Of a stretch of 64,000 nt of DNA, positions 43,503-53,013 are shown piece after piece. A model generated the notes under the pieces. It saw nothing but the letters and a program-made list of their open reading frames with translations, was not told the origin of the DNA and did not search any database. This stretch comes from Candidatus Eiseniibacteriota bacterium (lineage in GTDB: Bacteria > Eisenbacteria > RBG-16-71-46). Made by a program: the position numbers and the translations under genes. Location of the stretch: the NCBI GenBank assembly GCA_016710095.1, contig JADJLL010000002.1, positions 156,763 to 220,762 of the forward strand. The letters are read 5' to 3'. Numbering within the stretch: the first letter of the stretch is position 1; each line of letters starts with the position of its first letter.

Positions 43503-46007
43503 CTAGCGCAGCATCGTGAGCCGCGCGACGCGCTCGGCGCCGTTCGCGTTCAGGCGCACGAAGTACAGACCCGGCGCGGCCGCGTGGCCCGCCGCGTCCC
43601 TGCCGTCCCACGCGACGCCGTGGCGGCCGGGCGCGTAGTCCGCGTCGGCGAGCTGGCGCACGAGGCGGCCCGACAGGTCGTGCACCGCGAGCCGCACGCG
43701 GCCCGCCTGCGGCAGGGCGAAGGTCATGCTCGCCGCGCCGCGCGTCGGGTTCGGGAACGGCAGCGACAGCTCGAGCGACGACGGCCGCGGCGTCGCGGTG
43801 TCGACGCCGACCGTGGACTTCGGACCGAGGACGATCAGCGACATCCTCGGCACGTTGACCAGGACGGAGTTCGAGAAGCCGTCGTAGGACGAGTTCTGCG
43901 CCGTGACGTTCAGGCCGTTCGTGGCGCCGGCGCCGCCGTAAAGCGGGTCCTGGCTGTTGACCAGCTCCATCCACACGCCGCCTTCGGGAACGCCGATGCG
44001 GTAGTTCGAGAAGTCGGTGTTCGAGAAGTTGGCGATCACCATGACGTTGTTGCCGCCGTTGTCCCAGCGGCGGAACCCGATCACGTTGCCGCTCTCGTTC
44101 ACGTGCGACACGTAGATGGACGCGGACGCGCTCAGCGCCGGAAGCGTGCGGCGGAGGAAGTTGAGCCGCTGGTAGTACTGGAAGATCGGCGCGTACAGCG
44201 TCTTCTTCGACCAGTCGATGCGGTTCGTGGACTCCGCGCCGAAGCCGATGTCCTCGAGCCACTCGTCGCCCTGCAGCATCTCGGGGATCGCGGGCGAGGT
44301 GAGCACGAGGCCTTCGGCGAGCTTGCTGCGGCCCTTCGCGTAGTCGTCGTTCGAGGGATACGTGCTGTCGATCGTCTTCACGAGACGCTGGCCGCCGCTC
44401 GACGGCCACGCTTCGTCGTGCAGCTGGACGTAGTTCAGCGCCTTCACGTAGTTGATGTACTGGCCGCTGCCGAGGAGGCCCGAGCGCACCGAGTTCATGT
44501 CCGGATCGCCGAACGCCGAGGTGAAGATCGCGTTGCGCACCGCGTCGCGGAACAGCATGTGGTACTGCGAATCGAAGCCTGCGCCGCCGTCCACCGAGGG
44601 CTTGCTCACCCACTCGTTGTTCGGAAGGTTCTCGGCGATCGTGATCTTGTCCGCCCAGCGGTTGTACTTCTCGTTGTTCAGGCGCTGCATGAGCGCCCAG
44701 CCGGACGCGGCATGCACGCCCGGGTTCATGTACGCCGTGGCGTCCATGCGGTAGCCGTCGACGTGGAACTCCTGGAACCAGTAGAGCGAGCTGTGCGCGA
44801 AGTAGTCGGCGACGGCGGGGATGCCGAAGTTCGCCTGCGCGCCCCACGGCGTGTCCACCTGCGGGGTGTCGAAGTAGGTCTGCGTGCCGTCGTAGTTCCA
44901 GAGGAAGTTGTCGGTCGGCGAGAAGTGGTTCCAGACGAGGTCGAGCAGCACCGCGATGCCGTTCTGGTGCAGCTTGTCGATCATGAACTTGAGATCGTCC
45001 GGCGTGCCGTACTTCCATTCCGGCGCCCACTGCGTGATCGGGTTGTAGCCGGCCGAAAGGTCGCCGGGGAACTCGACCCAGGGGCAGACCTGCACCGCGT
45101 TCACGCCGAGCTGCGCGAGGTAGGCCGCGCGGTTGCCGACGTCACGGTATCCGGACGGGAACGCCGTCGCGCCCGCGGGATCGTTGTAGCCGGCGAACGT
45201 GCCGATGTGGAGCTGGTACACGACGAGCCGGTCCCAGTTCGGGATCGTGAAGTTCGAATCGCCCCACGAGTAGCGGAACGGGTTCTCGACGTAGGCGTTG
45301 TTGCCGCCGCCGAACACGTTGAGCGCGCGGGCGCGCGGGTCCGTGTTCCAGACCGAGTTGTTGAAGAAGTACTTGTACTCGGAGCGGTCCGGAACGTTCG
45401 TCACGCGGCCCACGAAGTACTCGCCCTGCTTCGTCAGCGGAGCCGTCATGCCCCACGCGTTGAACGTGCCGCGCACGTAGCACGACGTGCGCGTCGGCGC
45501 CCACACCTTGAAGACGCATCCGCCGGTCACCGGGGTCGCGCCCACGGGGGCGTGCGACAGGGTCGTGAAGTTGACGGCGAAGCCGCCGTCCACGGGCGTC
45601 GCGTGCGTCAGGCCGTTCACGCTGAGGTAGTCGGTGAGCGTGCCGTCCGTCAGTTCGATCCAGTAGTTCTCGCTCGACTGCGCCGTCGCGGGAATCGTCG
45701 CGGCCCAGATGTCGTACGGACCGCGGCGGCCGATCTTGCTCGCGGTGATGTTCGAGCTCGAGGCGCCGACGACGAGGTGCACGCGCGCCGACGTGATGTC
45801 GTTGCCCCAGGTCTGGAAGCGGACCTGGAACGACTCGCCGTTCACGGGGCAGAGGGGACGGCAGTCCTGCCACGTGACGTGGGAGACTCCGGACCATTCG
45901 ATGTTGTTGTCGGCGGACGCGGTCGGGGTGGCGAAGGCGGTCGTGGCGGCGCCGAGCAGCAGCGTGAGGGCCGCCGCGAAGCGCGGGAGTGCGGTGCGAA
46001 GGTGCAT
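43503..46007 (-). CDS. Secreted GH13 alpha-glucan enzyme with FlgD/T9SS-like C-terminal domain
   Basis: 834 residues. A signal peptide ends near AFA at residue 27. Beta-sandwich N-terminal modules follow, including a CBM48-like CVFKVWAPTRTSCYVRGTFNAW. The GH13 barrel (about residues 265-640) has LLDLVWNHFSP, the nucleophile Asp in VDGYRMDATAY, the acid Glu in KITIAENLP and HDEAWP, closest to branching enzymes. The last 85 residues (LPFPNPTRGAASMTF to RLTMLR) form the FlgD-Ig/T9SS-like tail common in FCB and Eisenbacteria secreted proteins. It may process alpha-glucan outside the cell. The ATG at 46007 with GAGGA upstream begins the signal peptide. Confidence 0.88.
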   Translation of the reverse strand: MHLRTALPRFAAALTLLLGAATTAFATPTASADNNIEWSGVSHVTWQDCRPLCPVNGESFQVRFQTWGNDITSARVHLVVGASSSNITASKIGRRGPYDIWAATIPATAQSSENYWIELTDGTLTDYLSVNGLTHATPVDGGFAVNFTTLSHAPVGATPVTGGCVFKVWAPTRTSCYVRGTFNAWGMTAPLTKQGEYFVGRVTNVPDRSEYKYFFNNSVWNTDPRARALNVFGGGNNAYVENPFRYSWGDSNFTIPNWDRLVVYQLHIGTFAGYNDPAGATAFPSGYRDVGNRAAYLAQLGVNAVQVCPWVEFPGDLSAGYNPITQWAPEWKYGTPDDLKFMIDKLHQNGIAVLLDLVWNHFSPTDNFLWNYDGTQTYFDTPQVDTPWGAQANFGIPAVADYFAHSSLYWFQEFHVDGYRMDATAYMNPGVHAASGWALMQRLNNEKYNRWADKITIAENLPNNEWVSKPSVDGGAGFDSQYHMLFRDAVRNAIFTSAFGDPDMNSVRSGLLGSGQYINYVKALNYVQLHDEAWPSSGGQRLVKTIDSTYPSNDDYAKGRSKLAEGLVLTSPAIPEMLQGDEWLEDIGFGAESTNRIDWSKKTLYAPIFQYYQRLNFLRRTLPALSASASIYVSHVNESGNVIGFRRWDNGGNNVMVIANFSNTDFSNYRIGVPEGGVWMELVNSQDPLYGGAGATNGLNVTAQNSSYDGFSNSVLVNVPRMSLIVLGPKSTVGVDTATPRPSSLELSLPFPNPTRGAASMTFALPQAGRVRLAVHDLSGRLVRQLADADYAPGRHGVAWDGRDAAGHAAAPGLYFVRLNANGAERVARLTMLR

Positions 46008-46092
46008 GACGGGGTCCTCGGTGGGAGAAGGTCCCCGTAAGAATGACGCAGGAACCTCCGGCCATGCAATCACCGGGACGGAAAAAGTGCGC

Positions 46093-46602
46093 CTAGCGCC
46101 CCGGAATGAAGCTCAGGGACGCCGAGTTCATGCAATATCGCAGTCCGGTGGGCTCGGGGCCGTCGTTGAACACGTGCCCGAGGTGGCCGCCGCAGCGGGC
46201 GCAGCGCACTTCGTCGCGCTCCATGCCGAGGCTCGAATCGGTGCCGATCGTCACGTGGGACTTCGCGACGGGTTGCCAGAAGCTCGGCCAGCCGGTGCCG
46301 GAGTCGAACTTGGTCGCCGAGTCGAACAGCGTCAGCGCGCAGCCGGCGCAGCGATAGACGCCCTTGCGGTGCTCGTTCCAGTACGCGCCGGTGAACGCGC
46401 GCTCGGTGCCCGCGTGGCGCAGCACGTCGTACTGGATCGGCGACAGCAGCCGCTTCCACTCGGCGTCCGTGCGCTCGACCTTGCCGACCTTCTCGACGGA
46501 CGGCGCGGGAGCGGGAGCGGCGGCGGGCCGGGCGGGCTTTCCGGCGAGTGCGGTGGTGGTGAACAGCGCGAGTACGGCGAGAGCGGCGGCGAGGGGACGC
46601 AT
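46093..46602 (-). CDS. msrB: Exported peptide-methionine (R)-S-oxide reductase
   Basis: 169 residues. The N-terminal signal sequence (MRPLAAALAVLALFTTTALA) points to the periplasm. The MsrB fold has two CxxC zinc pairs (CAGC and CARC), GTGWPSFW, and the catalytic Cys in RYCMNSASLSF. It repairs oxidised methionine in envelope proteins. GGAGGTGTC precedes the ATG. It lies 85 nt upstream of the GH13 gene on the same strand. Confidence 0.92.
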   Translation of the reverse strand: MRPLAAALAVLALFTTTALAGKPARPAAAPAPAPSVEKVGKVERTDAEWKRLLSPIQYDVLRHAGTERAFTGAYWNEHRKGVYRCAGCALTLFDSATKFDSGTGWPSFWQPVAKSHVTIGTDSSLGMERDEVRCARCGGHLGHVFNDGPEPTGLRYCMNSASLSFIPGR

Positions 46603-46713
46603 GACACCTCCGGAGAATGGACGGCGGAGACGGCGGCTGCGTGCGGCGAACCCTCCGACGCGGCAGGTGCGCGTGCGGTGTCCCGGCGCGGTCAAGACTC
46701 GGCGGAAAGCCGA

Positions 46714-46744
46714 GCGGCGCCGCTCCCGTGGGGAACGGCGCCGC
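46714..46744 (-). terminator. Terminator after the HD-GYP gene
   Basis: A 9-bp stem, GCGGCGCCG with CGGCGCCGC, then one mismatch and 4 more pairs around a GTG loop, just past the last gene of the FHA-PilT operon. Confidence 0.7.
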
Positions 46745-46759
46745 GTTGGTCGGTCCGGC

Positions 46760-47469
46760 TCAGGCGGCGGCGAGGTCGCCGCGGCGCACGTAGAGTTCGA
46801 TCTCTTCCTTGGTGAAATGCTCCCAGAGCTTGCCGCTGTCGTGCAGCGTGACGAAGCACTCCACGACGTCGGGGAAGAACTGCGAGCCCGCGTGCACGCG
46901 CAGTTCGTCGCACGCCGCGCGCGGCGAGAGGCCGCGGCGGTACGGGCGATCCTCCGTCATGGCGTCGTACGCGGCGCACACCATCACGACGCGCGAGCCG
47001 AGCGGAATGCGCTCCGCGCCGAGCGCGCGGGGGTAGCCCTTGCCGTCCGGACGCTCGTGGTGCTTCCAGACGATCTCGGCCGCTTCCTCGAGGCCGGGGA
47101 TGTCCTTGAGCATGTCGTAGCCGATGGTCGGATGCGTCTGCACGATCGCGCGCTCGCCTGCGTCCAGCGCGCGCGGGCTCGTCACGACGTCGTTGAGCAG
47201 CGCGGTGCGGCCGAGGTCGTGCAGCAGCGCGCCGAGTTCGATGCCGAGCAGTTCGGAGGGCGAGGCGCCGAGTTCACGGGCGAGGCGGACCGAGTAGCGC
47301 GAGATGCGGAGCGTGCGGCCGCGCGTGAACGGATCGCCGCCGTCCATGACCATCGTCAGCGCACGAACGGTCTGCAGCAGCGCCTGACGCGGATCGGGGC
47401 CGGACTCGGCCGGTGTCGCGGACGCCGGAGCGCCCTCGGGGTTCGGAACGGACGCCTTGATCGCTCGCT

Positions 47470-47473
<4 letters not shown>
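46760..47473 (-). CDS. HD-GYP domain protein, cyclic-di-GMP phosphodiesterase type
   Basis: 237 residues. Residues 35-215 form an HD-GYP domain with HDLGRTAL, HPTIGYDMLKDI and HHERPDGKGYPRAL, the last holding the GYP residues. CAAYDAMTEDRPYRRGLS completes the signature. Such proteins cleave cyclic di-GMP or act as its sensors. No receiver or membrane part is present. The ATG overlaps the pilT stop, so it is the coupled last gene of the pilus operon and could link second-messenger level to pilus retraction. Confidence 0.9.
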
Positions 47474-48537
<1,064 letters not shown>

Positions 48538-48538
48538 G

Positions 48539-49636
48539 TCAGGCCACCCGGTCGCCGGTCGTCATCGCCAGGAGCTCCGGGCGCGTGAGGAACGGGGCGA
48601 AGCCCCACTTGTCCTCGGCGCGCAGGAACGCTTCGTCGGGATCGATCTCGCCGGCGCGCACGAGCTGCAGCATCGCCTGGTCCATGAGCTGCATGCCGAG
48701 CCGCTTGCCGGTCGTGATCGCGCCGGGGATCTGGAACGTCTTGCCCTCGCGCACCATCTGCTGCACGGCGGTCGTGATCACGAGCACTTCGAGCGCGGCG
48801 CGGCGGCCGCGGCCGTCGGCGGCGCGGATGAGCTCCTGGCTCACGACGGCCTTGAGGTTGTCCGCGAGCGAGTGACGCACCTGCGCCTGATGGTCCGCGG
48901 AGTGCGCGTCCACGATGCGGTCGATCGTCTGCGCGGCGCCACGCGTGTGCAGCGTGCCGAGCACGAGGTGGCCGGTCTCGGCCGCTTCGAGCGCGAGCGA
49001 GATGGCTTCGGGTTCGCGCAGTTCGCCCACGAGGATCACGTCCGGGTCCTGGCGGAGCGCCGAGCGCAGGCCTTCGCGGAATGACGCCACCTGCGTGCCG
49101 AGTTCGCGCTGGATGATCAGCGAGCGCGAACTGCGGTGCAGGAACTCGACCGGGTCCTCGAGCGTCACGATGTTCACGCTGCGCGTCTCGGCGATCTCGC
49201 GGATCATCGCGGCGAGCGTCGTGGACTTGCCCGTGCCCGTCGGTCCCGTGACGAGCACGAGTCCCGACGTGAGGCTCGTGAACTGGTGCACGACGCGCGG
49301 CAGTCCGAGATCGTTCAGCTGCGGGACGTTGTCGGGGATCACGCGGCAGATCGCCGCGACGCCGCGGCGCTGGCGCAGCACGTTCACGCGGAAGCGTCCG
49401 ACACCGGCGGCCGCGTACGCGAAGTCGGTGGCGCCACGGCGCTCGAGTTCCTCTTCGTGGTGCGGCGAGAGGATCTCGCGCACGAACGACAGCACTTCGT
49501 CCGCGTCGAGGTTGCGGAACTTCACGGGCACGAGTTCGCCGTCGAGGCGCACGAGCGGCGGCAGCCCGACGGTGAAGTGGATGTCCGAGCCGCCCTGCTG
49601 GCGGCCGATCTCGAGGAATGCGTCGATTCGGGCCAT
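48539..49636 (-). CDS. Second PilT/PilU-type ATPase
   Basis: A 365-residue paralogue of the next gene. GPTGTGKSTTLAAM (Walker A), VTLEDPVEFLH, LRQDPDVILVGELREPEAI (Walker B) and LVLGTLHTRG are intact. It differs from canonical PilT in GELREPE instead of GEMRDLE, and it has a longer C-terminus (WGFAPFLTRPELLAM). Tandem PilT-PilU pairs are known, and this arrangement fits that, with PilU acting as the accessory motor. It begins 5 nt after the kinase gene. Confidence 0.9.
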   Translation of the reverse strand: MARIDAFLEIGRQQGGSDIHFTVGLPPLVRLDGELVPVKFRNLDADEVLSFVREILSPHHEEELERRGATDFAYAAAGVGRFRVNVLRQRRGVAAICRVIPDNVPQLNDLGLPRVVHQFTSLTSGLVLVTGPTGTGKSTTLAAMIREIAETRSVNIVTLEDPVEFLHRSSRSLIIQRELGTQVASFREGLRSALRQDPDVILVGELREPEAISLALEAAETGHLVLGTLHTRGAAQTIDRIVDAHSADHQAQVRHSLADNLKAVVSQELIRAADGRGRRAALEVLVITTAVQQMVREGKTFQIPGAITTGKRLGMQLMDQAMLQLVRAGEIDPDEAFLRAEDKWGFAPFLTRPELLAMTTGDRVA

Positions 49637-49641
49637 GGGGC

Positions 49642-51987
49642 TCAGGCGAGGTGGCGGAGCATCTCGAGCATCGCTCGGGCGCTCTCGGGCCGGTCGTCGG
49701 GGAAGCGCGACATGCAGCGCATGACGAGCTCGTCCACCGCCGGCGGGATGCCCGCCACGACGGTCGAGAGCCGCGGGATCTCGGCTTCGAGATGCTGGAA
49801 CAGCACGTTCACGGCGTTCGCGCCCGCGAACGGCTGCTTGCCCGAAGCGAGCTCGTAGAGCACGGCGCCGAGCGAATACAGGTCGGTGCGCGCGTCCACG
49901 TCGTGGCCGGTGATCTGCTCCGGCGAGATGTACTCGGGCGTGCCCACCAGGATGCCGCTCTGCGTGAGGCGCGAGCCCGACTGGTGCCGCACGGACGCGA
50001 GCCCGAAGTCCACGATCTTCAGCTCCTCGTCGTCGGAGAGCAGGAGGTTCGCGGGCTTGAGGTCGCGGTGGATGATGCCCACTTCGTGCGCCGCCACGAG
50101 TCCTTCGAGCACCTGCTCGGCGATGCGCAGCACGCGGCCGACGCTGAACGGTCCCTCGGCCTTGAGGATCGAGCCGAGATCGCGCGCGGCGAAGTACTCC
50201 ATCGAGATCGCGTGCGCGCCCTCGAGGTCGAGCAGGTCGTGGATGCGGATCACGTTCCGGTGCGTGATGCGCCGCGAGAGTCGCAGCTCCTGCACGAACC
50301 GGCGGATCATGTTCTCGTCGAGCGAGAGCTGCGGGCTCAGCACCTTGAGCACGAGTTCCTCGCGCACGACCACGTCCTCGGCGAGGTAGACGGTGCCGAA
50401 GCCGCCGCCGCCGATGCGCTGGAGCACGCGATAGCGGCCGACGAGCATCGTGCCGGGGTCGAGCTTCTGGAAGTTCAGCTGGCGCGGAACCGGCGTGTTG
50501 CTCCCGTGCTCGATGCCTTCGACGCGCGGAGGCGTACGGCGGTGCGAGACGTCCTGGCGGACGGTCTCGGCGCCGGTGCCGCGCACCTCGAGCGGACGCG
50601 CGGTGCCGAAGTCCACGGCGGCCCCCGAGCGCTGCAGCGTTTCGGCCGCGAGCCGCTTGGCGTCGGCCGGCAGGTCGCGGCGCATGAGCGTGCCGAGGGC
50701 GCCGAGCGCCTCGCGGCGCACTTCGGTGTTCTCGGACGTCGCGAGGCGCGCGAGCGGCTCGACGACGCGCTCGTCGCCGATCTGCGCGAGCGCGCGGATG
50801 CACGAGGGCAGCGCACGCACGTCGCGGCCGAGCATGCGCAGGAGCGGATCGATCGCCTTCGCCTCGCCGGTCTTCGCGAGCGCGTCGATGGCGCGTTCGC
50901 GCACCCACCAGTCCTCGTCCTCGAGCGCGGTGATGAGCGCGTCGGTGGCGCGGCGGTCGGGAACGGTGTTCAGGATCTCGACCGCGGTGCGGCGCACGAA
51001 CTCGTCGGGATCGCGCACGAGTTCGATCGTCGCGTCGATCACGCGGCTTCCGCCGAGCGTGCCGAGCGCGTCGGCGGCGCGCACGCGCACCCACCAGTCG
51101 CTGTCGCGCAGCGCGTCCACGAGATCCTTGATCGCCTCGACCGTCACGACCTGGTTGAGCACTTCGACGGCGCCGCGGCGCACGTACTCCGCGTCGTCCT
51201 TGAGGTAGTCGAGCAGGTGCGGCACCGCCGCGGCGTCGCCGAGGGCGATGAGCGCCTCGATGGCCGCGCTCTGCACCTTGATGTCCACGTCGCGCAGCCG
51301 GGCGCAGAGCGCCGGCAGGCTGTCGGACGCCTTCATGGTCGCCAGCGCGCGCACGGACTCGAGACGGATGCCCGCGTGGTCGTCGCGCGTGAGGCGGGTG
51401 ACGGCTTCGATCGTCTGGCCGCCGGGGAAGCGGGCGAGCAGTTTCACCGCGTGCAGTCGCACCCACCACTCGGTGTGCGTCGTCAGGCGCACGGCCTCGG
51501 GCACAATGCTCACGTCGGCACGGCGATCGAGCAGGCGGAAGACGCTCGCGCGCCCTTCCTTGCCGAGTCCGGGCAGCGCGCGCAGCAGGCCGATCGGCTG
51601 CATGCGGGCCATCTGGGCCTCGAGCACGGTTTCGAGCCGTGAGCGCGCGACACGCGAGTCGCCGTACAGCGCGAGCAGCGGCGTCGCGTCGTAACCGTGT
51701 CCGGCGGCGAGCACACGCACCGCGACGTCGGCCACTTCGGCCGACGGCGATTGCAGCGCCTCGACGAACAGGCGCAGCGTGTCGTTGGTGAGCAGCCGTT
51801 CGAGCACGGCTTCGGCCCCGGCCGCGGGCGTTCCGTTCGCGATGCCGCCGAGCAGCGAGCGGATCGCATGCGGCCCGAGCGCGACGAGATCCTCGCGCGC
51901 GCGCTCGGCACGTCCGGCGTCTCCGCCGTCCGTGTCGTTCAGCCGCCGGGCCGCGAGGCCCGCCTGGAGTCGCCGGAACAAGTTCAT
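49642..51987 (-). CDS. HEAT-repeat protein with C-terminal Ser/Thr kinase
   Basis: 781 residues. Residues 1 to about 455 are HEAT/PBS-type repeats (for example DSDWWVRVRAADALGTLG and DEDWWVRERAIDALAKTG). A 60-residue linker follows. A complete Hanks kinase fills 519-781: GGGGFGTVYLAED, Lys-548, catalytic HRDLKPAN at 640-647, DFG from Asp-660, then GTPEYISPEQ. No membrane segment is seen, so it is cytoplasmic. The kinase at the C-terminus behind repeats is the reverse of most bacterial kinases. An FHA protein upstream and PilT ATPases downstream are likely partners or targets. No strong ribosome site precedes the ATG. Confidence 0.88.
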   Translation of the reverse strand: MNLFRRLQAGLAARRLNDTDGGDAGRAERAREDLVALGPHAIRSLLGGIANGTPAAGAEAVLERLLTNDTLRLFVEALQSPSAEVADVAVRVLAAGHGYDATPLLALYGDSRVARSRLETVLEAQMARMQPIGLLRALPGLGKEGRASVFRLLDRRADVSIVPEAVRLTTHTEWWVRLHAVKLLARFPGGQTIEAVTRLTRDDHAGIRLESVRALATMKASDSLPALCARLRDVDIKVQSAAIEALIALGDAAAVPHLLDYLKDDAEYVRRGAVEVLNQVVTVEAIKDLVDALRDSDWWVRVRAADALGTLGGSRVIDATIELVRDPDEFVRRTAVEILNTVPDRRATDALITALEDEDWWVRERAIDALAKTGEAKAIDPLLRMLGRDVRALPSCIRALAQIGDERVVEPLARLATSENTEVRREALGALGTLMRRDLPADAKRLAAETLQRSGAAVDFGTARPLEVRGTGAETVRQDVSHRRTPPRVEGIEHGSNTPVPRQLNFQKLDPGTMLVGRYRVLQRIGGGGFGTVYLAEDVVVREELVLKVLSPQLSLDENMIRRFVQELRLSRRITHRNVIRIHDLLDLEGAHAISMEYFAARDLGSILKAEGPFSVGRVLRIAEQVLEGLVAAHEVGIIHRDLKPANLLLSDDEELKIVDFGLASVRHQSGSRLTQSGILVGTPEYISPEQITGHDVDARTDLYSLGAVLYELASGKQPFAGANAVNVLFQHLEAEIPRLSTVVAGIPPAVDELVMRCMSRFPDDRPESARAMLEMLRHLA

Positions 51988-52024
51988 GGGCAGGGAAGCC
52001 GGAGCGTGGAGTTCCGGCGGGACC

Positions 52025-52600
52025 TCAGCGGGTGAGAAGCAGGTAGGCGGCGCCGGCGCCGAGCGCCGCGCCCATGAGGAACGCCAGCACGACCGCGGCG
52101 CTCGAGGCGGGCGCGGGGGCCACGACACGGGCGGGAACGGTGGTGGAGGCGGAAGTCACGGGCGGCGGAGTCGGGTTGGCTTCGCGATCGCGAGCGGCGT
52201 CGAAGAGCGAGCCGAGTTCGCTGCGCGACAGCACGACCGTGTTGCCCGGCGTCGGCGGCGCGGACGTCGGCTGGTCGCTCGCACTGCGTCGGTCGTGTTC
52301 GTACCCGACCCACAGCGTGTACTTGCCGAAGCGCACGACGTCGTTGTTGCGCACCGTGGCCGCGTTGACCATCTGGTCGTTGAGGAACGTTCCGTTGGCG
52401 CTGCCCAGGTCGGTGACCTGGTACTCGCCGCTGGGCGTGCGCTCGAGACGGAAGTGGTCACGCGAGACGCCGGGATTGTCCACGAAGATGTCGGCTTCGG
52501 GGTCGCGTCCGACGCACACGACGGGCTTGTCGAACGTGTAGTTGCGCACGGGACGCCCCATCAGCGAGAGGCGGAGCTTGAGCACGGTCGAATCAGGCAT
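52025..52600 (-). CDS. FHA-domain protein with C-terminal membrane anchor
   Basis: 191 residues. An FHA domain at about 15-100 holds VCVGRDPEADIFVDNPGVSRDHFRLER and VTDLGSANGTFLND, the phosphothreonine-binding residues. A Pro/Ser/Thr-rich linker and a single hydrophobic helix at about 167-188 ending in a short LLLTR tail suggest tail anchoring in the inner membrane. It heads the operon with the kinase and the PilT genes, and could dock phosphorylated proteins at the membrane. GGAGG lies about 11 nt before the ATG. Confidence 0.85.
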   Translation of the reverse strand: MPDSTVLKLRLSLMGRPVRNYTFDKPVVCVGRDPEADIFVDNPGVSRDHFRLERTPSGEYQVTDLGSANGTFLNDQMVNAATVRNNDVVRFGKYTLWVGYEHDRRSASDQPTSAPPTPGNTVVLSRSELGSLFDAARDREANPTPPPVTSASTTVPARVVAPAPASSAAVVLAFLMGAALGAGAAYLLLTR

Positions 52601-53013
52601 GGTTCGTAGTCCTCCGGACCTTGGCGCACGCACGGCCCACTGGCCGCGCACGAGCGTCGGGTTCCCTCCACGGTTGGCTTCTTCGGAACCGGTATCGGCC
52701 GCGAACTGCCCGTCACTTGAGTGCGAACCGCGCGCGGCCCGGAGTTCCGGTGGGCGGCATCCGGACCGAGAGGGCGGTTCGACCTGCGAACCCCTTCGCG
52801 CTGCGCTCACTCCGGCCGGACATTTCGTCCGGCTGGGTAAGTCCTGTGACAACTCCTTGCGGAGGGCACTCCGGCGGGCCGAGGTCCTCCCGAGACTGGG
52901 CGCTACGCTCGGGATGCGCCTGGCCGCGCCGCCGTCGAGCATCGCCACGCGAACAACTTCTTTCTCGCCGGCCCGGGCCCCATACCGGCGCTCACGTCGA
53001 GAGGGCAGGACAC
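52601..53013. other. Divergent intergenic region between FHA operon and chemoreceptor
   Basis: 413 nt without a supportable gene. It holds the FliA-like promoter of the FHA operon (52692-52721, minus) and a perfect 7-bp hairpin GCCGGAC/GTCCGGC at 52815-52833. No clear promoter was found for the chemoreceptor. Confidence 0.5.
52692..52721 (-). promoter_or_regulatory. Sigma-28 (FliA)-like promoter of the FHA-kinase-PilT operon
   Basis: On the minus strand CTCAAG, 17 nt, CCGATAC (within GCCGATAC), about 90 nt before the FHA start. The -10 half fits the FliA consensus GCCGATAA at seven of eight bases. The spacer is one longer than in flgM. Confidence 0.55.

Noticed and set aside
41626..45030. 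Very long open frame on the minus strand across DUF4301 and the GH13 gene
   Set aside because: It is a GC-skew shadow, with repetitive Arg/Ala/Glu composition and no domain. It runs antisense to the DUF4301 gene and out of frame with the GH13 gene.
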